A stretch of DNA of 33,225 nucleotides from JBFHES01 sp041584015 (GTDB lineage Bacteria; Bacteroidota; Bacteroidia; Bacteroidales; M50B96). How positions within the stretch are numbered: position 1 is the stretch's first letter; every line of letters starts with the position of its first letter. The translations under genes were made by a program, and so were the position numbers. Positions 24,524 to 33,225 of this stretch are shown here, piece by piece. The DNA lies in NCBI GenBank assembly GCA_041584015.1, contig JBFHES010000017.1:1-33225 (forward strand), read 5' to 3'. The notes under the pieces are model-generated. The model was not told the origin of the DNA, did not search any database, and saw only the letters and a program-made list of their open reading frames with translations.

Positions 24524-26242
24524 ATGGAGAAAAACTGGAAAGTTAAACCTACTGCGCGTCAGATTGAGATTACTCAACTAGGACAAGCATTAAATATAGA
24601 TGATACCCTCGCAAACTTATTATTACAGCGAGATACGCGAAGCTTCTCTGAGGCAAAATCATTTTTTAGACCTTTACTTAGTGATTTGCATGATCCGTTC
24701 TTAATGAAAGACATGGACAAGGCTGTAGCCAGACTTAACGCAGCTATTGCTAATAATGAAAATATCTTAATCTATGGTGATTACGATGTAGACGGAACTA
24801 CATCGGTTGCGCTGGTATATGCCTTTTTAAAGGATAGGTACGAGCACCTGGATTATTATATTCCCGATAGATATTCTCAGGGTTATGGAATTTCATATCA
24901 GGGAATTGATTATGCTGAGTCGAACAACTTTAGCTTGATTATATCGCTGGATTGCGGAATTAAAGCTGTGGAAAAAATATCCTATGCCAAAGAAAAGGGA
25001 ATTGATTTTATAATTTGTGACCATCATACACCGGGCGATGAGGTTCCTAATGCAGCCGCTGTTTTAGATCCAAAACAAGTTGATTGCAACTATCCGTTTA
25101 AGCATCTCTCAGGATGTGGAGTGGGCTTAAAGTTTTTGCAAGGTTTTACAAACGCGAATAATATTCCATTTTATGAATTGGAGCCGCTATTAGATCTTGT
25201 TTGTGTTAGCATTGCTTCGGATATAGTGCCTATTACGGGCGAAAATCGTATCCTATCACATTTTGGCCTGTTGCAGTTAAACAATGATCCCAGACCTGGA
25301 TTAAAAGCTACAATCATGGTTTCTAATTTGCAAAATAAAGACATTTCTATTAGTGATATTGTTTTTAAAATTGGACCAAGAATAAATGCTGCCGGAAGAA
25401 TGGAGTCTGGACGGAAATCAGTTGATTTACTGGTCGCCCGGGATGACGAAGCAGCTAGCTTAGTTATGAGCGAGGTAAACGCTTTTAATGAGGAGCGAAA
25501 GGATTTAGATCGAAACATTACCATGCAGGCACTTGACATGGTGCTAAATAATGAAATTGACAAAGACAAGAAAACCACGGTTCTTTATAAGAATGAGTGG
25601 CATAAAGGTGTCATTGGAATCGTGGCGTCAAGGCTAATTGAAACGTATTACCGTCCAACGGTAATAATGACAGAATCAAATGGTTTTGCAACGGGTTCCG
25701 CGCGTACTGTAGAAGGATACGATATCTATACGGCAATAGAGCAGTGTTCTGATTTGCTTGAGAATTTTGGTGGGCATACCTATGCGGCTGGCTTAACCAT
25801 GAAGATTGAGAACGTTCCGGAGTTTACAAGAAGATTCGAAGCGTTTGTTGCAAAGACAATCAAACCAGAACAATTAATTCCACAGGTGGAAATTGATGCT
25901 ATTATGGATCTGAAACATATTACTCCAAAGTTCTATCGGGTGTTAAAGCAGTTTGCACCTTTTGGCCCTGATAATATGTCGCCGGTATTCATGACTCGTA
26001 ATGTAACAGATTATGGAACAGGTAAAGTCGTAGGAAAGAACGGAGAACATCTTAAATTAGACCTCATGCAGAATGACGACACCTCTGTTGTTATTCCTGC
26101 AATTGCTTTTAATAAGGCTTCATTCTTTGAGATTGTAAAACAAAGGATTCCGTTTCATGTCGTCTACACAATTGTTGAGAATGAGTTCCGAGGAAGAACC
26201 AACTTGCAGATGATGATAAAAGAAATTAAAGTCGAGATTTAA
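24524..26242 (+). CDS. recJ: Single-stranded-DNA-specific exonuclease RecJ
   Basis: A 572-residue DHH-family nuclease that degrades single-stranded DNA 5' to 3' in recombination and repair; cytoplasmic. The catalytic motifs are complete: YGDYDVDGTTS (D86, D88, D90), SLDCG (D143), CDHHTPG (D166-H167-H168), SGCGVGLK, and the second motif set IGPRINAAGRMESG. The DHHA1 domain carries GFATGSARTVEGYD and ENFGGHTYAAGLTM, followed by the OB-like C-terminal domain (FAPFGPDNMSPVF). The length is typical for RecJ. The ATG at 24524 is preferred; an upstream in-frame TTG at 24503 would add seven residues with no homology. It is followed immediately by a bidirectional terminator. Confidence 0.96.
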   Translation: MEKNWKVKPTARQIEITQLGQALNIDDTLANLLLQRDTRSFSEAKSFFRPLLSDLHDPFLMKDMDKAVARLNAAIANNENILIYGDYDVDGTTSVALVYAFLKDRYEHLDYYIPDRYSQGYGISYQGIDYAESNNFSLIISLDCGIKAVEKISYAKEKGIDFIICDHHTPGDEVPNAAAVLDPKQVDCNYPFKHLSGCGVGLKFLQGFTNANNIPFYELEPLLDLVCVSIASDIVPITGENRILSHFGLLQLNNDPRPGLKATIMVSNLQNKDISISDIVFKIGPRINAAGRMESGRKSVDLLVARDDEAASLVMSEVNAFNEERKDLDRNITMQALDMVLNNEIDKDKKTTVLYKNEWHKGVIGIVASRLIETYYRPTVIMTESNGFATGSARTVEGYDIYTAIEQCSDLLENFGGHTYAAGLTMKIENVPEFTRRFEAFVAKTIKPEQLIPQVEIDAIMDLKHITPKFYRVLKQFAPFGPDNMSPVFMTRNVTDYGTGKVVGKNGEHLKLDLMQNDDTSVVIPAIAFNKASFFEIVKQRIPFHVVYTIVENEFRGRTNLQMMIKEIKVEI

Positions 26243-26250
26243 TTCAGGCA

Positions 26251-26282
26251 AAAAAAAGAGGCTTTTAAAGCCTCTTTTTTTT
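26251..26282. terminator. Bidirectional terminator between recJ and the convergent gene
   Basis: GAGGCTTT (26258-26265) and AAAGCCTC (26267-26274) form a tight stem flanked by an A7 tract and a T8 tract. It ends recJ transcripts and, on the other strand, overlaps the stop of the convergent gene. Confidence 0.92.
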
Positions 26283-26790
26283 ATTTGTTTTGTTCTTTCA
26301 TTCGTTGCTCTTTCTGCAATCTTCGCTTTTCAAGTTCTTCAGGAGAAATTTTAGGTTTGTTTTGTTTCTTTTGCTTGGCAGTAGCTTTGGTTTTAGCTGT
26401 ACCCTCTGCCGGACTCAGCGTATAATAATGTATTATCTGTTTTCCTCCTACGGCATAAGAAGTGTTTATAGAAAAGCCTCTTTTCATAAAGAAATTAAGC
26501 GCTTCAACCAATGATCCACTTTTAATTACCTTGTCGAAGTTAGCCTTCTCTTTTTCTGTTTTTGCAAATACCTTTTTCTTGCCTTCCTTTGTAAGTCCAA
26601 AGTCTATATCCAGATCATATTTGTAATTACCCTTTTCGGTCGCTTTAATTTGAATAACTCCGCTGAACTCTGCTTTGTTAGCTTTACTTTGTTTGGTTGA
26701 CCCTTTACGAGCGTTTTGTGCAATAGATGTTCCACCAGAGATAGATACCATAAGCAGCAGTAGCAAACAGAGCTTTACATGTTTTTTCAT
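26281..26790 (-). CDS. Small secreted protein with basic C-terminal tail
   Basis: A 169-residue protein with a clear signal peptide (MKKHVKLCLLLLLMVSISGGTSIAQ), so it should be periplasmic or secreted. A compact domain (about 40-125) contains GVIQIKATEKGNYKYDLDID and the segment IKSGSLVEALNFFMKRGFSI followed by HYYTL. It is followed by a strongly basic, helical tail (from about 135; KQKKQNKPKISPEELEKRRL). I do not recognise a family. Its stop codon lies inside the terminator shared with recJ. A -7-like box TATTTTTG lies 31-38 bases before the ATG. Confidence 0.8.
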   Translation of the reverse strand: MKKHVKLCLLLLLMVSISGGTSIAQNARKGSTKQSKANKAEFSGVIQIKATEKGNYKYDLDIDFGLTKEGKKKVFAKTEKEKANFDKVIKSGSLVEALNFFMKRGFSINTSYAVGGKQIIHYYTLSPAEGTAKTKATAKQKKQNKPKISPEELEKRRLQKEQRMKEQNK

Positions 26791-26821
26791 AATTATTATT
26801 TATAGGTTAATTTTCGATAAT

Positions 26822-26829
26822 CAAAAATA
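26822..26829 (-). promoter_or_regulatory. Probable -7 element of the small secreted protein gene
   Basis: On the minus strand TATTTTTG, an exact match to TAnnTTTG, 31 bases upstream of the ATG; the -33 region is poor. Confidence 0.4.
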
Positions 26830-27239
26830 GTAAAATCTTTTAAACTCGCTCGGTCTAACGCATGTCATGGTTTGTTCATTTAATTTCAAATTTCAATGCT
26901 GCCTTCTGGATTTAGTCAATGTGTTCTCTGCCTGTTGTAACTGACAGTAAATCAGCTTGGTTTTTTTCTTCTAAATTGGCAATTGAGGAATTAGATGGGC
27001 GAAAGTAATTAAATGGAATAATTGCAATGGTTATTTTTATGCTCTTTAGAATGACAGATTTTTACAAGGAATAACTGCGGATAAGATTGATATTGGATTA
27101 AACGTTATTGAGTTGCTAACTAAAGGTTTAAGACTGGTTTGCGACTTGTTTAGATTCTGTTTAGATAGAGTGCTTGTTGTGATGTCTTGTTTGGAAACGC
27201 GATAAAACGCTCAGTACTTCAACATTATAGCGCTATTCG
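26830..27239. other. Intergenic region between divergent secreted-protein genes
   Basis: About 410 AT-rich bases with no supportable ORF, RNA gene or strong hairpin. Promoter boxes lie at each edge. Confidence 0.45.
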
Positions 27240-27271
27240 TTTTCTTTTTAAATAATATCTTTTTATATTTG
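27240..27271 (+). promoter_or_regulatory. Promoter of the giant modular surface-protein gene
   Basis: TTTT (-33-like, 27240-27243), 20 bases, then TATATTTG (27264-27271), an exact -7 match. Predicted transcription start near 27276, about 40 bases before the ATG. Confidence 0.5.
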
Positions 27272-27315
27272 ATAGCTTAAGGAATGTAACAAAAGTCAAA
27301 CTTAATAAACTAGGA

Positions 27316-30300
27316 ATGAGAAAATTATTTATTTTTTTAGGTCTATTGACCTTCTTTACGGTCAATTTAAACGCCCAGTCAGCTTATTGCCCTGCAACTG
27401 TTGGATCTGGCTGGTTATGGGAATCAATTGTTAACGTAAACGTTGGAGCAATTGATAATACTACAACTTATGATGGAGGGTACTCCGATTATACAGCCAT
27501 GACAGCCTCTCTTGTAGAAGGTCTATCTGCTGCTGTATCAGTAACCGTTGATCAGGCAACCGCATCTGATGCTGTTGGTTTGTATGTCGATTGGAACAAT
27601 GATTTTGTATTTGATCCAGTAACAGAGTTAATCCCATTAACTTTTGATGGATTTGATAACTTTTCAGCAAACTTATTAGTGACGGCAATTCCGGGTACTT
27701 ACACAGCTCGTTTTGTTTTAACAGACACTTACTTTGATGCTTTAGCTCCATGTGGAGTGTTCACTTATGCTGAAATAGAAGATTATACTTTTGAGGTATT
27801 AGCCGCAACAGGCTGTCTTGCTGATGCAGGGTTTTCCGCAGAGCAGGTTGGTTATATTGAAATGGAATATACCTTAGGTATACCTCTAGTAAGTCTAGCA
27901 GGATATGATGTTGATTGGGATTTTGGTGATGGAAACACCGATTCTAATCTTGATGTAGTCTCACATATATATGCAGCCCAAGGTACATATACTGTAGCCT
28001 GTACAGTAACCGATCCAACTAATGCGCTGTGTTTTGATTCTTACTCAATGCCAGTAACAATTGGTTGTGGCCTTACAGCAGATTTCTCTTTTGAGGCACT
28101 TGCTTCTTTAGATTATGAATTTACTGCAGCCGAAACTTATAGTATTAATGGTTATTCAACAATTTGGACAATTCTTGATGGAAGTTCACAATTAGTTGGC
28201 TCTCCTGTATTAAACACAGATGTGTTTCAGCATACATTTGCTGCTTCTGGCACCTATACAGTTGTTTTAAATGTCGAAGATCTTAACGATATTTTCTGTT
28301 ACGATCAGGTGCAATACCAATTCGAAGTAGGTTCATGTAGCCTTGATGCCGATTTTACATGGTCGGTTGCTGCTAGTGGTGTTGCTGATTTTAATTCAAG
28401 TAATACTTATCCATTAGCTACGTCCTCTTGGTTGATTGAAGGTAGTAATTATCCAGGCGATGATGTACAATACACATTCGCTGCAAATGGATCTTATCCA
28501 GTTAGTCATACTGTTACGAGCACATATGATGCAGCTTGTTTCGATGTTGTAACATACAACGTAGATGTGCAGACGTACTATTGCGAGGCAGGAGTTAGCT
28601 CAGGTTGGTTATGGGAGTTTATCACTAATGTAAGTGTTGGCGCTCTAAATAACACAAGTTCATATGATGGTGGTTATAACGACTATACTTCTTTATCAGC
28701 AATTCTTGTTGATGGATCAGTTGCTCCAATGACGGTTACCGTTGAAAACGCAACCGCATCTGACGAAGTGGGTATATATGTTGATTGGAATAATGACTTT
28801 GTGTTTGATCCAATTACAGAATTAATACCATTAACTTTTGATGGGTTCTCTACTTTTACTGCATCTCCTCTTATCGCTGCAGCGGCAGGAAATTATAGAG
28901 CAAGAGTTGTTTTAACAGATACTTATTTTGATCCATTAGCTCCATGTGGACTCTTTACCTATGCTGAGATTGAAGATTATACTTTTGAAGTAATTAGTCC
29001 TGCAGGTTGTATAGCTAATGCAGATTTCTCATATAATCAAGTAGGTTTTCTTGATATGGAATTTTCTCTAGGAGTTCCTGTTGAAAGTTTAGCTGGATAT
29101 TATGTTGATTGGAGCTTTGGCGACGGAAGTGTAATCTTACCTGATGTTGATGTTGCAACACATACTTACGCATCAGCAGGTACATACCTGGTGTCTGCAA
29201 CCGTTGGCGATCCTGCTGACCTTGGTTGTTTTGACTATTACGAGACCTTAGTTACTGTTGGTTGTGATTTAGTAGCTGATTACTCTTTCTCTGCCTTAAG
29301 TGATTTTGATTATCAATTTACAGCAGCTGAAACATATTCTTTAAATGGATACTCTACAATCTGGACTATATTGGATGACAATTCACAGTTAGTAGGAACT
29401 CCTTTCTTCAATGTTGATGATCTTCAGTATACATTCCCTGCTCCAGGCACCTATACGGTTGTTCTTAATGTTGAAGATCTAAATAATATTTTCTGTTATG
29501 ATCAGGTCCAATATCAATTTGAAGTTGGCGTTTGTAGCCTAGATGCTTCATTTACGGCTCTTGATAATGGCAGTGGAACTGTTTATTTTACATCAAATAA
29601 CACATATTCATTAGCTTCATCAATATGGTATATCAATGGTATCAGCTATAATTCAGTTGATGCTCAGTATACGTTCATGTCCAGTGGTACTTACGTAATT
29701 AGTCACACATGGGCAAGTGATTATGATATGGCATGTTATGATGTCGTAGATCAAACTATTTCTGTTGTATCTCCAAATTGTGAACTTGATGCTGGTGGTT
29801 TTGATTTCACCTGGACAGGTTTAGGAAATGCTTCCTATGATTTCGAAACCTTCCTTAGCTATAATCCTGCTAACTGGTATATTGAGTGGGACTTTGGTGA
29901 TGGTAACCTTGACGTAAGTTCAATGGATGAGGTATCACATACTTATGCAGCTGCTGGTGTTTATACCGTAAGTTGTTATATCATTAGTGTATGGGATCAA
30001 TCATGTTGGGATTATGTGGAACATGTAATTGGCGCCGCTCCTAATTATCCTTGTACAGTTGCTGCAGATTATGGTCAACTCAACGACCCAATGGTTACAG
30101 GAACTACAACTGCTGTAGACTTCTCTCATTGGTATTCATTTACCGTTCCATCATCATTCTCAGGTGATGTTACCGTATCATTATGTGGTTCTTCTTTTGA
30201 CACCAAGGTAGCTGTTTTCGAAGATTGTGCAGATTGGGATGGTACTTTTGCAAGCTCAGGCACCTACATGGCAGCTGGAGCTATTCTTTATAATGACGAT

Positions 30301-33225
30301 GAATGTGGATTAAGCTCTGAAGTTGAAGCTGCTTTATCTCCAGGAACTTATTATGTTATGGTTTATGGTTATGATGGTGGAGACTATGGAGATTATCAGC
30401 TTGAAATAACAGGTATCCCTTTCTTTGATGGTTGTGCAGGTGTTCAAGCATATGGCAATGTCAATGATCCATCACAATTAGGAGCTACTGTTGCCCCTTA
30501 TGATTACCAAATGTGGTCATTTACTGTTGTTAATGGAGACAATGTAACTATTCAAACTTGTGGTGCAGGTACAAATTACGACACGAAGTTGGCTTTATTT
30601 AACGACTGTGCTGACTGGACAGGCGATCTGCCTTCATTATATACTTATGCATCGGCAGGTGCTATAGCTTACAATGATGACTACTGTGGACTAGGTTCTG
30701 GAATTGAAGAATATCTAACACCAGGTACATATTACGTATTGGTTTATGGTTTCTCTTCTAACTATGGAAACTATGAATTAGAAATCACCAGCCCTGTATG
30801 CGAATTAACTAGTGTTGCATACACCACTATGGATATGGGCAACTGTACATATGAGTTTTATGCAGATCAACCATATTATGCATCTTCAGGATATGATGTT
30901 GAATGGTATGTTAATGGGCAGCCTTATGCACAAGATGTTGATATGATAAGTTATAGTGCTTCTGTAAGTGGAGCGATGCAAATAGAGCTGGTTGTTACAA
31001 ACACTCAGTTTGCCAACTGTTCTGCTTCGTACTCAACTCAGGTTAGTTTTATGTGCCCTTGTTCAGTTGATGCAGATTTTTCTTATACTGATTTAAGTGA
31101 CCTTGATTTTGAATTTACTTCAACAATGGCATACGATCCTTCAGTATACAATTTAAGTTGGGACTTTGGCGATGGTTCACCTGTTGTTACTGGTGCCAGT
31201 TCTTTGTTCCATACTTTCGCTACCATTGGTACATTTAATGTAACTTTCATGGTTGAAGATCCTTCTGTACCTAATTGCTACGATATGCATACTGAGCAGG
31301 TTTATGCTTTTGCATGTTTTGCTGATGCTTCATACAGTTGGGTTGACTATGGTAATGGAATGGTTGACTTTGCTACCGATATGAGTTTTGATCCAAATAA
31401 TTATGCCATTGATTGGTATTTTGGAGATGGCGCAACATTGTTTAATTCATCAACAGCAACACATAATTATGCACAAACAGGAACTTATGTGGTGCAGTGT
31501 TGGGTTACTTCATTATGGGATTTCTCTTGTTATGATTACGTAGCAGAAACTATTTATTTCCATGTGTGTGATATAGATGCTGAGTTTACGGCAGTTGAAA
31601 ATAGCTATGCTGGAAGTGGAGAATACACATTTGCAACCCTTGATTCATTCGATCCATTAATGTATGATATTCAGTGGACCTTTGGAGATGGTAATACTGC
31701 TTCAGGAAGTGATACTGAAATACATCAATATGCAGCTACGGGTATGTATACTGTAGATGTAGCAATTAGCGACCTTAATGATCCATTATGTTTCGATGAT
31801 TATAGCATGAGTGTTGACGCAACGGTACTTGTTTGCGATCTAAATGTATCATTTACATCAACAAGTGATTGTTTGGACTTTGATTTCACAGCAAACATGG
31901 TTTATGATCCATTAACCTACGATGTTGTATGGAATTTTGGTGATGGTTCATCAGAAATGACAAATGTAAGCGCAGCTTCTCATACTTATGCTGCTCAAGG
32001 AAATTACGATGTTACATTGACTGTAACTCATAAAGTGCTTCCTGGTTGTACTCAAATGTTCTCAGCACAGGTATTTGCTGATGATTGCATTGTGGATTGG
32101 ACCTATACCAATACTGGTGTTAGTCATTCAATTTTAATTCCTACTCAGGCAGACCTTAATGTTAATGGTGGACCAATAGCAGTGGGTGATTATATTGGAG
32201 TTTTCTTCTTAGACGATAACAACGTTGAAGCTTGTGGTGGTTATGTTGCCTGGATGGGTAATAATGAAATCATGACAGCTTGGGGCGATGATAGTCAGAC
32301 AACTGCTAAAGATGGTTTCGGCGCATCTGAAGTTTTTGTTTGGAAGATTTGGCAAGCAGCTACAAACACTGAACATACTGTTGCTGCTACCTATATGCCT
32401 GCAGGTCAGTTTGGAATTACTGATACTGATATGTTTGCATCAAACGGCTTAAGTGGTCTCGAAGGTCTTGGTGCCGCTGTTACTGTACCAGATGTACAAA
32501 CATTAACATTAGCTCAGGGTTGGGGAATGTTCTCAACTTATATTATTCCTACAATGCCGCTATTAACTGATGTATTTAGTTCAATTTCTTCTGAAGTTAA
32601 TATTGTTAAGGATGAAATGGGTGCTACATACTGGCCAATTTTTGGTGTGAATAGTATTGGTAGTTTAACCATCGGTGAAGGTTATCAGATTAGTATGAAT
32701 TCAGCACAAACTCTTGATGTTGTTGGAACAGCTGTTAATCCAGAAGTTTGGGCAATTGATCTTCCTTCAGGTTGGAGTATGTTTGGTTATCTACGTCAAA
32801 CACCACAGGACATCGCTGTTGCCTTATCAAGTGTGGTTGCTCCAGCTTATATGCCTGGTCATTTAATTATTGTTAAGGATGGATCAGGTAATCAATTCTG
32901 GCCTTACTGGGGTATTAATAATATTAATAATCTGAATCCAGGACAGGGATACCAGGTATTAATGAATACATCACAATCTTTCTATTACCAGGCCAACGGT
33001 CCGGTAAATACAGCAAAGGTTACGGTACAGCCAAATCCTAGTCATTTTAATAGCATGGGAAATACTGGAAGTAACATGTCATTGTTAATTCCGGAAACAG
33101 CTTGGAGTTTTGATTTAACGCAAGGTGATGAAGTAGGCATTAAGTCTGGTGACGTTGTTATTGGTTCTGGTGTTTATAATGGTAGTAACCTGGCTATTAC
33201 TCTATGGGGTGATAATAATCTTACT
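27316..33225 (+). CDS. Giant secreted multi-domain protein (GEVED, PKD and pre-peptidase-type modules), 3' end outside window
   Basis: The frame is open for 1970 codons to the last base. Signal peptide 1-21 (MRKLFIFLGLL...NLNAQ). Residues 22-818 are two copies of a 398-residue block; each starts with a GEVED-type domain (YDGGY, YVDWNNDFVFDP, CG.FTYAEIEDYTFEV) followed by three PKD-like units (DWDFGDG). Then come one PKD unit, two adjacent pre-peptidase C-type domains (30046-30420 and 30424-30792; FDTKVAVFEDC, ILYNDDECG, PGTYYVMVYGY), and five PKD-like units (30793-32090; NLSWDFGDGS). A C-terminal region holds the motif GWGMFSTYI or GWSMFGYL twice and begins to repeat a module with ILIPTQA. 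The function is probably surface attachment or matrix display, since no catalytic domain is visible. A T9SS sorting domain is expected beyond the window but cannot be seen. The ATG follows AGGA. Confidence 0.88.
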   Translation, partial: MRKLFIFLGLLTFFTVNLNAQSAYCPATVGSGWLWESIVNVNVGAIDNTTTYDGGYSDYTAMTASLVEGLSAAVSVTVDQATASDAVGLYVDWNNDFVFDPVTELIPLTFDGFDNFSANLLVTAIPGTYTARFVLTDTYFDALAPCGVFTYAEIEDYTFEVLAATGCLADAGFSAEQVGYIEMEYTLGIPLVSLAGYDVDWDFGDGNTDSNLDVVSHIYAAQGTYTVACTVTDPTNALCFDSYSMPVTIGCGLTADFSFEALASLDYEFTAAETYSINGYSTIWTILDGSSQLVGSPVLNTDVFQHTFAASGTYTVVLNVEDLNDIFCYDQVQYQFEVGSCSLDADFTWSVAASGVADFNSSNTYPLATSSWLIEGSNYPGDDVQYTFAANGSYPVSHTVTSTYDAACFDVVTYNVDVQTYYCEAGVSSGWLWEFITNVSVGALNNTSSYDGGYNDYTSLSAILVDGSVAPMTVTVENATASDEVGIYVDWNNDFVFDPITELIPLTFDGFSTFTASPLIAAAAGNYRARVVLTDTYFDPLAPCGLFTYAEIEDYTFEVISPAGCIANADFSYNQVGFLDMEFSLGVPVESLAGYYVDWSFGDGSVILPDVDVATHTYASAGTYLVSATVGDPADLGCFDYYETLVTVGCDLVADYSFSALSDFDYQFTAAETYSLNGYSTIWTILDDNSQLVGTPFFNVDDLQYTFPAPGTYTVVLNVEDLNNIFCYDQVQYQFEVGVCSLDASFTALDNGSGTVYFTSNNTYSLASSIWYINGISYNSVDAQYTFMSSGTYVISHTWASDYDMACYDVVDQTISVVSPNCELDAGGFDFTWTGLGNASYDFETFLSYNPANWYIEWDFGDGNLDVSSMDEVSHTYAAAGVYTVSCYIISVWDQSCWDYVEHVIGAAPNYPCTVAADYGQLNDPMVTGTTTAVDFSHWYSFTVPSSFSGDVTVSLCGSSFDTKVAVFEDCADWDGTFASSGTYMAAGAILYNDDECGLSSEVEAALSPGTYYVMVYGYDGGDYGDYQLEITGIPFFDGCAGVQAYGNVNDPSQLGATVAPYDYQMWSFTVVNGDNVTIQTCGAGTNYDTKLALFNDCADWTGDLPSLYTYASAGAIAYNDDYCGLGSGIEEYLTPGTYYVLVYGFSSNYGNYELEITSPVCELTSVAYTTMDMGNCTYEFYADQPYYASSGYDVEWYVNGQPYAQDVDMISYSASVSGAMQIELVVTNTQFANCSASYSTQVSFMCPCSVDADFSYTDLSDLDFEFTSTMAYDPSVYNLSWDFGDGSPVVTGASSLFHTFATIGTFNVTFMVEDPSVPNCYDMHTEQVYAFACFADASYSWVDYGNGMVDFATDMSFDPNNYAIDWYFGDGATLFNSSTATHNYAQTGTYVVQCWVTSLWDFSCYDYVAETIYFHVCDIDAEFTAVENSYAGSGEYTFATLDSFDPLMYDIQWTFGDGNTASGSDTEIHQYAATGMYTVDVAISDLNDPLCFDDYSMSVDATVLVCDLNVSFTSTSDCLDFDFTANMVYDPLTYDVVWNFGDGSSEMTNVSAASHTYAAQGNYDVTLTVTHKVLPGCTQMFSAQVFADDCIVDWTYTNTGVSHSILIPTQADLNVNGGPIAVGDYIGVFFLDDNNVEACGGYVAWMGNNEIMTAWGDDSQTTAKDGFGASEVFVWKIWQAATNTEHTVAATYMPAGQFGITDTDMFASNGLSGLEGLGAAVTVPDVQTLTLAQGWGMFSTYIIPTMPLLTDVFSSISSEVNIVKDEMGATYWPIFGVNSIGSLTIGEGYQISMNSAQTLDVVGTAVNPEVWAIDLPSGWSMFGYLRQTPQDIAVALSSVVAPAYMPGHLIIVKDGSGNQFWPYWGINNINNLNPGQGYQVLMNTSQSFYYQANGPVNTAKVTVQPNPSHFNSMGNTGSNMSLLIPETAWSFDLTQGDEVGIKSGDVVIGSGVYNGSNLAITLWGDNNLT
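27385..29772 (+). repeat. Tandem duplication, two 1194-base coding copies
   Basis: The block starting TATTGC at 27385 recurs from 28579, a step of 1194 bases (exactly 398 codons). Matching points along both copies include SGWLWE, VDWNNDFVFDP, ELIPLTFDGF, AEIEDYTFEV, GYSTIWTILD and NVEDLN followed by IFCYDQVQYQFEVG. DNA divergence is substantial and largely at third positions, so the duplication is old and maintained at protein level. Confidence 0.9.
30046..30792 (+). repeat. Tandem pair of pre-peptidase C-type domains
   Basis: Two units of about 123 residues share the order CA or CT start, ND.. strand, W-SFTV, (F/Y)DTK(V/L)A(V/L)F, DCADW, GAI-YNDD-CGL and L(S/T)PGTYYV(M/L)VYG, each ending in ELEIT-like strands. 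Confidence 0.75.

Noticed and set aside
25171..25578. 135-codon minus-strand ORF inside recJ
   Set aside because: Serine-rich shadow frame opposite conserved RecJ motifs.
27385..29772. Large direct repeat as a mobile element or assembly artefact
   Set aside because: The copies are in frame, diverged at many third positions and match domain boundaries, so this is protein-module duplication.
1..33225. CRISPR arrays, tRNA/rRNA genes, phage or transposon genes
   Set aside because: No regularly spaced short repeats with unique spacers, no cloverleaf-like sequence, and no transposase, integrase or phage structural motif found on either strand.

Overview
The window looks like chromosomal DNA of a Bacteroidota member, probably a free-living, perhaps marine, Bacteroidia. 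The evidence is as follows. The DNA is AT-rich. Several genes are preceded by the Bacteroidota -7 promoter element TAnnTTTG. Three large secreted proteins end in the gliding-motility-type (type B) sorting domain of the type IX secretion system (T9SS). The serine pathway uses a short, ACT-less, lysine-type phosphoglycerate dehydrogenase. No tRNA, rRNA, CRISPR array or insertion sequence was seen.

Layout. 1-4.26 kb: the 3' end of an alpha/beta hydrolase gene, converging on a long RelA/SpoT gene; then a DUF1015 gene and a small two-helix membrane protein, all three on the minus strand. 4.7-6.8 kb, plus strand: a membrane-anchored LytTR regulator and a nitronate monooxygenase family gene, separated by about 165 bp that carry four helically phased TTCrkCCCT-like repeats (candidate LytTR sites). 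7.2-9.24 kb, minus: a serC-serA operon with its own promoter and a strong terminator. 9.3-10.67 kb, minus: a membrane-anchored reductive-dehalogenase-like protein with two [4Fe-4S] motifs. 11.07-21.06 kb, plus: a tight four-gene operon, made of a small secreted protein followed by three proteins of 994-1134 residues with SprB-like repeats, PKD domains and type B sorting domains; it ends at a perfect 36-bp terminator palindrome. 21.1-22.7 kb, minus: a histidine ammonia-lyase homologue whose cofactor-forming triad reads Ala-Cys-Gly. 23.3-26.2 kb, plus: an unknown 177-residue protein, a 153-residue remnant-like ORF resembling 3-isopropylmalate dehydratase/aconitase, and recJ. 26.3-26.8 kb, minus: a small secreted basic-tailed protein. 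27.3 kb to the end, plus: an open reading frame of at least 1970 codons with no stop in the window, encoding a secreted protein of GEVED, PKD and pre-peptidase-type modules with a large internal duplication.

How the genes fit together. Housekeeping functions (stringent response, serine synthesis, recombination/repair) alternate with cell-surface genes. SerC and SerA carry out two of the three serine-synthesis steps; the DUF1015 protein has a DGHHR motif that suggests, by inference only, a link to phosphoserine or serine metabolism. The most unusual content is the surface-protein operon, the giant repeat protein, the membrane-fused dehalogenase-like enzyme, the phased operator array next to the LytTR gene, and the apparent LeuC/LeuD-like remnant. 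I cannot show that any of these is an undescribed system; each has a concrete check listed.
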